From Stramenopiles sp. TOSAG23-3 (Eukaryota; Sar), in contig LT642158.1 in NCBI GenBank assembly GCA_900128585.1, positions 1 through 52,944 of the forward strand: a DNA stretch of 52,944 nt. The letters run 5' to 3'. Positions 29,614 to 38,667 of this stretch are shown one piece after another (position 1 is the first letter of the stretch; the number at the start of each line of letters is the position of its first letter). The translations under genes and the position numbers were made by a program. The notes below the pieces were generated by a model, which saw nothing but the letters and a program-made list of their open reading frames with translations, did no database searches and was not told the origin of the DNA.

Positions 29614-32046
29614 ATGCCTTCTAACGACGTAGCGGACGAGCGCAATACGGAGTCGCAAGAAGTCAGCCCAGTTGAGTCTCCCAAAAGACTTAAGACGTAC
29701 CAAATAGAAAATGAATCATGGAGGCAGTACCTGCCAAGAACGATAGTGCTAGGTCTTCTCAGCGTTTTTCCTTCCATAGCCTTTGGTGCTATTTTCACGC
29801 ATATTGGCTATGGGCCTACCGTATATCGGTTTTTGACAGAGTTCATACTGTACGCCCGGCTGGTTGGTTACGGGGGCCTTTTGGTACTTGTACTCCTGTA
29901 TGTATCGGACGCTTCGTACTGGACAGGCTGTTTCGTATACATCCGTGGCGTGTTCCTGTTTATTGCAGCTTTAGCCATAACCACCGGTGGGGTTCTGATG
30001 GCCAAAGAAATGCCCGCAGCTCCTTTGCTCATATTCCTTTTGTCTTGCCCGGGTTATTACGGTCTCTTGCGAAAAACTTGCTTCCCGGAGCGTCGGGTAA
30101 TGCTTCCGTTTTATCTATCTTCTTTGGCCATCGCTTTGTTTATCCATGGCACTGTGGGGGTGGGTATATGGGTTTGGTGGGTCTTGAGTAAGCAATGGTT
30201 TTGGCCCGGGAAAAATGATAGGGTAAAGGTGATATTCTATGAATTTATGGACTGCCCGCTTCCACCGAATATAAATTCAACCTCCGTGCTGCACCTCAGC
30301 GAGTCCCCGGGGCTGGAAAGTTGCCAAGCGGCCTTCTTGATGTGGGCAGGGCTTTTAATTGCTTCCTGTGCAGTCTTAACATTCAGCGCAATATTGTTTT
30401 TCTTAGGAAAATCAATGCTGACGAAATCGTCCAGAAAGATCGGGGGGAAAATACGTATTTTTTCCACCATGATCTTGCTTGCTATAGCGGGGATGTGGAC
30501 AGCAGGTTCTATCGCGGGTTCCTCGCTGTACATGTCGAACCTAGTGATGACATTCTCGTTTGCATTTTTGGTCTGCATTGTCATTACAATCGGCGGAACA
30601 TTCGGTTTGCAAGCATCCAGACAAGAGTTTTTGCGTTCCAATTTTTCGAAAAGGCTGTTTTGGGCTATGCGCAGCGATTGGGTAAAAGCAATGCTTGTTT
30701 TTGGGTTTCCTTTCTTCTGCATTTACTTGCTGGTTTCCCTGTTAAATCAGTTTTTTCGCAAATACTTGACACCGTGCACTACGCGGCACTTAAACGCCAG
30801 TGAGAAAATGGCCAACTGGCGATCATTCTGGCTCACCACGGTCACGCATAGGCAATACGAATCAGTGCGAAAATGGCCGTGGACTAGCGTGTTGAATAAA
30901 GTTCAATTTTTGGGCCTGGCCTACTTCTTTTTTTCTGTCGTAGTCGGGAAAGCCACTTATGTCGGTTTAAGTGAGCTGAACGTTTTCCTGCAAAACTATG
31001 ATTTGTGGCTGGTAACCACTGTATTTTTTACTGTTGGGCTCATGATGTTTTTAAACCCGGCAATACCTGGGGTGCCAGTGTACCTGGTTGGGGGCGTGCT
31101 CCTCGTCGGTTCATCAGAAAAAATCTTTGGATTTTGGTTAGGCTGTGCGTACACGTCCGTGGTTTGTTTTTTCATAAAATTGAGTGCCGTGTACATGCAG
31201 CAGCGATGTTTTGGAGAAGGTCTGGGTAACAAAGTGTGGGTTCGCCGTTTTGTGGGCGTAAATAGTGTCTCTATACGGGCGATCAAAATTATTTTACAAA
31301 AGCCGGGGCTGTCTTTGGCGAAGGTGTCGATTTTGTGCGGTGGGCCGGATTGGCCGACATCTGTTCTAACTGGTATCTTAAAACTTTCGCCTTTACAAAT
31401 GCAAATCGGAACGTTGCCCATAATGTGCCTAGTGGCCCCGTGCGTCTTTGCGGGTGCCTTTATGTTGAAGCAGTCCGAGGGAGAAATATACAAGTCCATG
31501 TCTACTGTTGCCCTTGCCCTCGCTTCGGGGAGCCAGAGCCTTGCATTGCTCGCAGCATTTTATTATATTGAGAAAACGGTTACAAAAAATAGGACAATGT
31601 TGGAGGACATGAAGCCCGACGAAGAGGTCCTACGTGCAGATGAAAAGGCCGCGAAATTGCAACTAATTGTTAGACAACAAACGCGATGGGAATTTGTGCC
31701 AACCTGGCTCAAACTGATCCAATTGACTGGGACGTTTATGACGATCTGTTACTGTACAATGTTTGGTTTCCGGTCTTCAATGTGTTTCGAAGATTATGAA
31801 ATGACAGATTCAGTGGATAGCAAATTGGGCGGGAACCCGCTTAACGTGGTGAAAGGCTATATTGGTTGGGTTTCCATTGGGATGGCATTTGGCTCTATGG
31901 TTACGTATAAGATTTTTGGTTGTTGGTCCAGCAGGAAAGTCCGGCGTATTTTAATGGTTCAGAAAACGCAGGTGGTGCCGGAACTAGGTAATGGAGTTAA
32001 AATCGAAGACGACATTCCGACGGGACCAAAAGGGCGGCCCGTTTAA
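29614..32046 (+). CDS. Polytopic membrane protein with VTT (SNARE-associated/DedA-like) domain
   Basis: The protein has 810 residues, a polar N-terminus of about 40 residues and around a dozen hydrophobic helices. The second half, about 455-620, carries hallmarks of a VTT domain: a helix ending in FLNPAIPGVPVYLVGG, an amphipathic GFWLGCAYT helix, and a GGPDWPTSVLTGILKLS re-entrant line followed by further membrane helices. VTT proteins (TMEM41B, VMP1, TVP38, DedA) act in lipid scrambling and membrane traffic at the ER and Golgi, so a similar role is likely. The first 400 residues hold at least eight extra membrane helices not present in the 250-400 residue VTT proteins. The C-terminus is cytosol-like and ends in GPKGRPV. 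It is convergent with the BAR-kinase gene. The domain call is by motif memory, and substrate and location are unknown. Confidence 0.75.
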   Translation: MPSNDVADERNTESQEVSPVESPKRLKTYQIENESWRQYLPRTIVLGLLSVFPSIAFGAIFTHIGYGPTVYRFLTEFILYARLVGYGGLLVLVLLYVSDASYWTGCFVYIRGVFLFIAALAITTGGVLMAKEMPAAPLLIFLLSCPGYYGLLRKTCFPERRVMLPFYLSSLAIALFIHGTVGVGIWVWWVLSKQWFWPGKNDRVKVIFYEFMDCPLPPNINSTSVLHLSESPGLESCQAAFLMWAGLLIASCAVLTFSAILFFLGKSMLTKSSRKIGGKIRIFSTMILLAIAGMWTAGSIAGSSLYMSNLVMTFSFAFLVCIVITIGGTFGLQASRQEFLRSNFSKRLFWAMRSDWVKAMLVFGFPFFCIYLLVSLLNQFFRKYLTPCTTRHLNASEKMANWRSFWLTTVTHRQYESVRKWPWTSVLNKVQFLGLAYFFFSVVVGKATYVGLSELNVFLQNYDLWLVTTVFFTVGLMMFLNPAIPGVPVYLVGGVLLVGSSEKIFGFWLGCAYTSVVCFFIKLSAVYMQQRCFGEGLGNKVWVRRFVGVNSVSIRAIKIILQKPGLSLAKVSILCGGPDWPTSVLTGILKLSPLQMQIGTLPIMCLVAPCVFAGAFMLKQSEGEIYKSMSTVALALASGSQSLALLAAFYYIEKTVTKNRTMLEDMKPDEEVLRADEKAAKLQLIVRQQTRWEFVPTWLKLIQLTGTFMTICYCTMFGFRSSMCFEDYEMTDSVDSKLGGNPLNVVKGYIGWVSIGMAFGSMVTYKIFGCWSSRKVRRILMVQKTQVVPELGNGVKIEDDIPTGPKGRPV

Positions 32047-32421
32047 GAGCACACAGAAGACAACGATTATAAAAAAAAAAAATACAGAGTGTATGCACGA
32101 TTATAAGTATAATTTTAAAACGATCTATCGGACAGACAAAAGTTAGAGAGGCAAAAATGTCGAGTATAACATATGAAAAAAACCAAAATGAGAGTCTTAA
32201 AACATACTATATAATTTGTTTTTTTTGAAAAAAACTAATTTGTTTCACATGAAAAAAACTAATTAATAATATCTCTAGTATGTCATGAGGAAGCAATAAT
32301 TTAATTGTCTCTTCTAAAACTTAATTAAGTTTTTGACTAAACATCCATTGCTTTGTTTTTAATTTGTTGTAAACCTAAATAAGACCCAGATTGGCTACAT
32401 GCCAAAATTTAAACGTTATGC
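32047..32421. other. Convergent 3' intergenic region
   Basis: This 375 bp AT-rich stretch separates the 3' ends of the VTT-protein and BAR-kinase genes. The 15-mer TGAAAAAAACTAATT occurs twice, near 32226 and 32250. I see no gene in it. Confidence 0.45.
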
Positions 32422-34596
32422 TCACGAGAACAACAGCAATATTTCTGAAGGGGTGGAGCGCTCTTTTGGATTCCGACAAAGGGTCTGTCGTAGAACATCC
32501 AGGATCAATTGGGAATACCCGCGGTCTTTCACTTCCGATATAACATCGGGCAGTGACATCATTGTAAAATCGGGTCTCAACAATGTGCACATTTCATAAA
32601 CGATGCAACCCAATGACCAAACATCGGCAGGGCGCCCATACTCACCATTTACAACTTCTGGCGCCATGTAGTGTGGTGTTCCTACCACTGTGTTCGGTCC
32701 TGTTCGATCTCGGAATACCGCTGCAACTCCAAAGTCGCCAATCTTTAGTCTTGCTTTTCCTGTTAATAATAAATTTGCGGGCTTTAAGTCTCTGTGAAGA
32801 AACCCGTGGTTGTGGACGACCGATAGGCCAGTGAGCAGCTGGTGTGTGAAAGCAACGATAGTCGGCTCGGACACCATCCCGCCCCCATAACTTTTCAGCA
32901 TGTCTGCCAGATCTCCCCCGGGCACATACTCCATGACAAGGCATACCGACAAAACCCTTGATTTTAACCGTACGTCCAGAAAAAAATCATGCAAGTGCAC
33001 AATGTGTTCGCTTCGGTCAAATTTCGACAAAGTGCGAGCCTCGTCTAAAGCTTCATTAGCCTGCTCCACACTTTCGCAAATTATACGTTTCAGCACATAA
33101 ACTTCGCTGTTTCGATCGTCCATTACCAATGTTGTTGTTCCAAACGCACCTTCGCCAAGCTCACCCAAAATGCTATATGGTCTATCCCCGCCAAACGGTG
33201 CCTCGCTTTCATCCGTGCCAAGGTCCGACGTGGACAGGCTATTTAATTCTAGGGGAATGTCGGCATTCTCCCCCCTCTCGTCGCGTACTCCTAACGCTGC
33301 GCTCTCGCTTTTGTCGTCCAGCATGGATGGAACATAATCAACTGACAAAAATGCATTTTCCGACTTTGCCAAATCGCTGCTAGTTGGCGAAGGGGGTAAA
33401 CTAGAGCCCGTGCCATCGCTGCTGTTTTTATCGCTGCTGTTTTTATGGGCTAATGGAAAGGTCGTTTGAATTGTCTCCTTGCTACGAAAAACAATTGATT
33501 TATCGGCCCCTTGGTCATTTGCTGGGGGGTGACCCACAGACAGGCTTAGCTCCTTTTGAACGGCTGTAGCTAAAGACTCAGTCGATATTGTTTTGGGACT
33601 GGTCTCGGTACCCACACCTTCTATTAGTTCGTCGATGTCGGAGATATCGTTGGATTCGAACCCAGACGAAGCGTTTGACGATCGGCCCGAGGAACGCCCT
33701 GACATTCCATTTATGGTAGACACACTACCCGCAGACGTACGACCATCCTCAAGCGGGTTTGTGCTGGCAGCAATGGGGGTATGCGGTGCCGCCGTATGCT
33801 GGCTCGGGCTGTCCTTTGCCTCCTTGAGCTTATCCCCCTGCCCCCCGTGGTCTAAAATTGAATTCCCAAGCTCATCGAAAGCGCCTGCAACGCTCCTGTA
33901 GTAAGTCACAAGCCACAGAATCATCTGCTTGAAGCATGGCTGGAAAAAATCATCACAAGAAGCAATGGTTGACTGGATCGCTTGGGAATTTCGCGCACTC
34001 GCTTTTAAATAGCGCCTTTGCGCCCTAGACAGCTTAATTTCATTCCGAGCTATTTTTTTCTCTAAGCCCCCCGAGCTTTTGGCCATTTTGGGGAACAAGC
34101 TATTGCTTGAGTTGTAAAACTCTCTTTTCAGGATAAACTTCCGTCTCATTTTTCTAACCTTTTTCGTATAATGGTCATGGCGCTCTCGTTCTGTGTTCAT
34201 CGTTTTCGCACCTTTCCTGTTTATGTGTTCTATTCGTTTCAGCAATTCGTCCATCCCTGCAAACATTGAATGCTTCTGCTTTTTGGACTCTAGGCTGTTG
34301 GCCACTAGGCTGGTCAACCGGTTGGAAAGTTCAACCAACGCCGTGTTTGTTTCCAACATGATATTGTCCTCGCCTTGTGTCTTACCGGGGTTGATTACCG
34401 CGGTCAGATCGGTCATTGCAGTAGACAAGGAGCAAAGCGCCTGGTTTGACAATTTCAGCGTTTCTAACCACGCCCGCGAACTTGCCCGGACCGCTCTCAC
34501 CCGAATCTCGACTTGTTCAATATATTGAACCTCATCAAACTTACTTAACTCGACGTCCTCGGCAGATGTGGGCAGAGGAGAAGATTGCGCCTTCAT
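32422..34596 (-). CDS. Probable BAR-domain/protein-kinase fusion
   Basis: The protein has 724 residues. Residues from about 20 to 245 are all helical, with a basic middle helix (ERERHDHYTKKVRKMRRKF) and a second set of helices (KIARNEIKLSRAQRRYLKAS, then FFQPCFKQMILWLVTYYRS). This pattern resembles classical BAR domains, which dimerise and bind curved membrane. About 250-465 is a Ser/Thr/Pro-rich, probably disordered linker. The Ser/Thr kinase domain runs from about 472 to the end: GEGAFGTT glycine loop, VYVLKRI (catalytic Lys near 501), HRDLKPANLLL (near 598), GDFGVA (near 619), VVGTPHYMAPEV, and DVWSLGCIVYEM. It looks catalytically intact and most like the NEK/ULK part of the kinome. A role in membrane remodelling signalled by phosphorylation is inference. 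The kinase call is firm; the BAR call is by eye. Confidence 0.82.
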   Translation of the reverse strand: MKAQSSPLPTSAEDVELSKFDEVQYIEQVEIRVRAVRASSRAWLETLKLSNQALCSLSTAMTDLTAVINPGKTQGEDNIMLETNTALVELSNRLTSLVANSLESKKQKHSMFAGMDELLKRIEHINRKGAKTMNTERERHDHYTKKVRKMRRKFILKREFYNSSNSLFPKMAKSSGGLEKKIARNEIKLSRAQRRYLKASARNSQAIQSTIASCDDFFQPCFKQMILWLVTYYRSVAGAFDELGNSILDHGGQGDKLKEAKDSPSQHTAAPHTPIAASTNPLEDGRTSAGSVSTINGMSGRSSGRSSNASSGFESNDISDIDELIEGVGTETSPKTISTESLATAVQKELSLSVGHPPANDQGADKSIVFRSKETIQTTFPLAHKNSSDKNSSDGTGSSLPPSPTSSDLAKSENAFLSVDYVPSMLDDKSESAALGVRDERGENADIPLELNSLSTSDLGTDESEAPFGGDRPYSILGELGEGAFGTTTLVMDDRNSEVYVLKRIICESVEQANEALDEARTLSKFDRSEHIVHLHDFFLDVRLKSRVLSVCLVMEYVPGGDLADMLKSYGGGMVSEPTIVAFTHQLLTGLSVVHNHGFLHRDLKPANLLLTGKARLKIGDFGVAAVFRDRTGPNTVVGTPHYMAPEVVNGEYGRPADVWSLGCIVYEMCTLLRPDFTMMSLPDVISEVKDRGYSQLILDVLRQTLCRNPKERSTPSEILLLFS

Positions 34597-35463
34597 TCTG
34601 GCGGCTTACAACACTATCAAACAAGCCTCGCGTGTATGTTTGTAGAAAATTCCGTTGGGTGAAATGATCCCGCGTATTTTCCTGTTTTTTCTCAATGATC
34701 AGTTTTATCCATTTCTTCTGTTCAACTGGACAATGAAACGTACAAGGCAAGACTGTCGCTGATTTCTCGCATTTTGTTCATCACATTTTTATATTTGATG
34801 TTGTTGTTGTTGTTCTTCTTCTTCTTCTTTTTTTTTTTTTTTTTTATTATTACACAGTAGTATTTATCTGTATTATTATTATTAATTATTTATTTGTTTC
34901 GTCTACTTCTTTTTATATAGGGAATTATATGTAGTAATAATAATAAAAGTATAATACGATTGACAAAAGAAAGAAAAAGAACAAGAACCTTCTTCTTCAA
35001 GAAATGGCCTTTCCTATTATCCTGCATTATCGTCCTGCTACTCTGGACTCAGACTTTACTTTCTTCTGTTGATGTCATTTTTTTAATTTTATTATGCGCC
35101 ACATCGCGTGCTTAAGGTAGAACACAATATTGTATCAATGTAAATATAGATATTGCCATATAATATTCATATTAATATTAATGTATATATAAATAACCTT
35201 AACATAATAAACCACAAAGCGAATTTTTTTTTTTTTTTTGGGAGTGATGATGATATAATTACTTAATATATAATATGGATAGAGCATAAGAAGTGAAATT
35301 TTCGAGTTCTCAGGATTCCCCAATCCCTGCCTATTTTATGTAAATAGTATTCGAGGTTATGTGTATGTGATAATGTGATGCGAAAGTGACAGCTGTCATC
35401 ATCTATTTTATTATATCTCTCCCCTCTCCCCTCTCCCATCTGTCATCTCCTCCTCTTCATCTC

Positions 35464-35482
35464 AGGTCTCCTCAGGAGACCT
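35464..35482. repeat. Perfect 9-bp inverted repeat with 1-nt centre
   Basis: The sequence AGGTCTCCT-C-AGGAGACCT is perfectly self-complementary in its arms. It lies 30 bp before an assembly gap, at the end of a C/T-rich block. Confidence 0.8.
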
Positions 35483-35512
35483 CACAGTGTGTACATTGAT
35501 GTAGTTTACAAT

Positions 35513-35561
35513 NNNNNNNNNNNNNNNNNNNNNNNNNNNNNNNNNNNNNNNNNNNNNNNNN
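35513..35561. other. Assembly gap (49 N)
   Basis: This is a run of 49 undetermined bases in the long divergent intergenic region. It follows a C/T-rich block and a palindrome and is followed by an ATT microsatellite. Confidence 0.98.
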
Positions 35562-35797
35562 TATTATTATTGTCATAGTTTTTATAGATGGGTATCATCA
35601 AATTTTAAATGTTAAAGTTAGGGTACACCAGAACCAGACCACCCATCGCATCCAACCATTATTAAAAAATACCAACCAATAAAATAAAATACTACAAATG
35701 TCTTATATATAAATATATAGGTACAGTACAGTAGTATTTTAATTTAATACTAAAAAATACTGTCTGTAGTTTATCATTTATCATCAATGAAAAAGCC

Positions 35798-35812
35798 ATC
35801 GATCGATCGATC
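35798..35812. repeat. Short GATC microsatellite
   Basis: ATC followed by three GATC units forms a self-complementary stretch in AT-rich intergenic DNA. No function is evident. Confidence 0.7.
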
Positions 35813-36728
35813 ACGCTCTATATCCCAATGCTGTGTGTATTTAAAGGTGTTAATACATAGGGAGTTGCTTTCTTTACATTACAATATATTACTATACAAA
35901 TATGATACGGAGAAATGATTTAGTTGGCGGCGACATTTTTCTTTTTTTAGTTTGTCGGTTTTTTAAATGACATTAACATAGACAGATCATCATTTAAAAC
36001 CATAATAAATAATCAACGACGAAACAACTCAATACAGAAGAAGAGTAAAGAGATAATAACTAAATATATAGATAACAAACACAACTCCATCATATCTCCC
36101 CTTTTTTAGCCCTTGGCGATAATTAAATAAAACAATGCTGTGTCCTGTATAATATTTGTGTGTCCTGGCCGATATAAATTGATCTTCTCGTATAGAATTT
36201 GCTGTGCTGTGCGGTGTGTTCATTTACTAGATAAAAGATCGATTATCTTTAAAATAAAATACATCAAGATAGCAATGAAGAAAACAATATTTTAGAATTA
36301 ATATAGAAATAAGAAAGGAAGCGTGTCCTTTCCTCCAAATCGCGTCTCTTGCTTCACCAATTAAGTATATATATACACAAAGCATATTTTTTGTTTTATA
36401 ATATTTTATGTATTTCCATATTAATACTTTTCATAAATATAAATATGAAATCGACAAATCCTTACTTATCGATGCGGCATAATTCTTTGCCTTAAAAAAA
36501 TAATTATTATAATTTTTATTTAAAATAAAATTCTATAATAATACAGGAGACAACAAGTAAAATGTTTCAAGTAAGATTTCTTGTTTTGTTTACGATATGT
36601 TCACTAGAACGTAAATATAACGAAAGTTTGTATCACAGTCTAAAACACAGAGATCTGTTGTCGTGTTTTCAAATCATTCGTAACAAAGCACGATAAAAGA
36701 AATTTGAAGACTCCTCTTTCCTAACACT

Positions 36729-37931
36729 ATGTCGTCGAACGGTGAAGTCAACAACCGTCCCGCTGACTCTGCGTTCAAACAGCAACGTTTAAAGGCATGG
36801 CAGCCGATATTGACCCCTATGTGGGTCATAGCTTCATTTGTCTTCATTGGCATTGTATTTGTTCCTCTCGGCGCATTCTTGTTAAATGCATCCGAAAACG
36901 TTGTGGAGCTAAGAGTACAGTATGGTGGAAAAGATATGAATGGTGAAAAAAATGAGATTAAGCCGGGGAAAAATGCTATACTGGAGTTGAAAGCAACGGC
37001 GGACATGAAGGGCCCTGTTTATCTCTATTATGAACTATCGAATTTTTACCAAAACCACCGTCGCTACGTCAAAAGTCGATACGATGCACAACTTCGTGGG
37101 GATGTCAAGGGTTATTCCGACTTGGCTGAAGCAAAAGCGAAATTTATGACGGACGACGGAAATGCAAAGCTGAACGAAGTAAAAGACGAAGCTGGCGCTA
37201 CGCTAAGACAAACTTTCCAAACTTGCGAACCGATGTTGATTCCTCCAGAGTTCGACAATAACGAAGGCCCTAATTGTAAATGGAACTCAACCACCGAAAA
37301 AGACTCAAAAGGCAAGTTCTGCAAAGTATTGTGGCCCTGTGGTCTAATCGCAGGGTCGTTCTTCGACGATGTCTTCCAACCTGCTGGCAACTGGACTACT
37401 CCATTAACAGAATGGTCGGAAGAGGACATTGCTTGGGATAGTGACAAGAAAATCAAATTTAAAAATCCAGATGGGTGGAAAGAAGGAAAGTGGAAAAAGG
37501 ACCAGGACTCGTTATACCTCTGGCTGCACCAGCGGTACCCAGACTTTAACAAGTTGACGAACCGTAGTTTGGAAAAAGAGGGCGTAGAGAACGAACATTT
37601 TATTGTTTGGATGCGCACTGCTGGACTGCCAACTTTTCGTAAACTCTATGCCATTATTGGTAAGGGCAATGACGCCGATACAGTGACGATAAAGAAAGGT
37701 ACGATATTGGAAATTAAAGTGCACAGCCACTTTGAAGTCGAAGCATTTGATGGAACAAAGAGTCTGGTTGTTTCTACTGTGAGCTGGTTAGGTGGCAAAA
37801 ACAGCTTTTTAGGTATCGCGTACATTGTGGTTGGTAGCATCAGTTTTCTCCTTGCTGCGGCGTTTTTTATCAAACACATGAATTCTCCGCGGAAGCTTGG
37901 GGATACCACCTACATTGTGTGGCAAGATTAA
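36729..37931 (+). CDS. CDC50: CDC50/LEM3 (TMEM30) family flippase beta subunit
   Basis: The protein has 400 residues with the two-membrane-helix layout of the family. A short cytosolic N-terminus carries the hallmark RLKAWQPILTP. The first helix (about 35-56) is WVIASFVFIGIVFVPLGAFL. A large ectodomain follows, then a second helix (about 355-380, IAYIVVGSISFLLAAAFFI) and a short tail. Family lines in the ectodomain include GPVYLYYELSNFYQNHRRYV, PCGLIAGSFFDDVF, and HFIVWMRTAGLPTFRKLYA. Cysteines suitable for the conserved disulfides are present (CEPM, NCKWN, FCKVLWPCG). CDC50 proteins are obligatory partners of P4-ATPases, which flip phospholipids across plasma-membrane, Golgi and endosomal bilayers; they guide folding and ER exit. 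The next gene follows in tandem after 736 bp. No P4-ATPase lies in this window. The gene symbol names the family; the paralogue is not determined. Confidence 0.95.
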   Translation: MSSNGEVNNRPADSAFKQQRLKAWQPILTPMWVIASFVFIGIVFVPLGAFLLNASENVVELRVQYGGKDMNGEKNEIKPGKNAILELKATADMKGPVYLYYELSNFYQNHRRYVKSRYDAQLRGDVKGYSDLAEAKAKFMTDDGNAKLNEVKDEAGATLRQTFQTCEPMLIPPEFDNNEGPNCKWNSTTEKDSKGKFCKVLWPCGLIAGSFFDDVFQPAGNWTTPLTEWSEEDIAWDSDKKIKFKNPDGWKEGKWKKDQDSLYLWLHQRYPDFNKLTNRSLEKEGVENEHFIVWMRTAGLPTFRKLYAIIGKGNDADTVTIKKGTILEIKVHSHFEVEAFDGTKSLVVSTVSWLGGKNSFLGIAYIVVGSISFLLAAAFFIKHMNSPRKLGDTTYIVWQD

Positions 37932-38667
37932 GTAAAATGTGGGGGCTTGGGTCTCCAAAACTATTAAACGATCGTCGATGCAACTCCAAGGTTTTTACCG
38001 AATCTTTTTTACACACACTCTAAAATTATTAAATACTATAACGAGAGAATAATAAAAACTTTAGCTTTATCGGGTAACAATAAAAATCATTATCTCTTGG
38101 GCGGTCTTCTCTTTCTTTTAGAAGTGTATTGTTGTATACTTGTGGTCGTGTAGTCCGTCTTTCAAAATTGTTACTACAAATAGGAGTGAAAACCAAAATA
38201 TATAGTATGTTTTAGGAGTGATATGTTTATGTTCCTAATCGCCCGTTGCACTACTATGTGATGAATATTGTTTTTTTGGTGTGTTGTGTTCTTCTTGTTG
38301 TTCTCTTGCCGTTTTTATTATTTTTAAGAAGGTGGTTTAATACAACTGTGTATGAAAGTGGTGCTATGATATTGTTGTGTTGCAGTCTCTGTAATGGTGC
38401 AGCAGCAGTTTGTTGTTGCTCTACCGTAGTAGTACCAAAGGTAACGGCGGAGGAGGCAGAACGACGAAAGAGAGATAGAAGAAGAAGAAAAAAAACAAAC
38501 ATTATTATTATTTAATATACCAAGGGGGTTTGAATTGTCTAAATCGATTGCACAAAAATTAAGAAACAATGTAAACATGTCGAAGCGTTCATATTTATCA
38601 ACACAAAGGTGTTCCAAGACACAAGTGACAAACACCTGACACTGAATGGGCATTCCGCGTGTGTAAA
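37932..38667. promoter_or_regulatory. Tandem intergenic region
   Basis: This 736 bp gap between CDC50 and the following + strand gene is T/G-rich in places. An 89-codon frame at 38246-38515 encodes a hydrophobic helix followed by a basic run, but its low-complexity content and composition give no support for a gene. Confidence 0.35.

Larger units (their letters stand above)
34597..36728. promoter_or_regulatory. Longest divergent intergenic region, with an assembly gap
   Basis: This 2132 bp AT-rich gap lies between the divergent BAR-kinase and CDC50 starts. It holds a 34-base pyrimidine tract (34813-34846), a C/T-rich block at about 35415-35460, a perfect palindrome at 35464-35482, an N run, and a short GATC repeat at 35798-35812. 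Small open frames here are AT-rich and unsupported. No RNA gene was recognised. Confidence 0.4.

Noticed and set aside
30237-31499. Antisense frames of 161 and 167 codons in the VTT-protein gene
   Set aside because: They overlap a well supported membrane-protein frame and show no motif.
37112-37618. 168-codon antisense frame in CDC50
   Set aside because: It is a shadow frame of a clearly recognised gene.
38246-38515. 89-codon frame with a hydrophobic helix and a basic tail
   Set aside because: It is short, has microsatellite-derived ends (poly-Arg/Lys and poly-Ile) and no homology I recognise.
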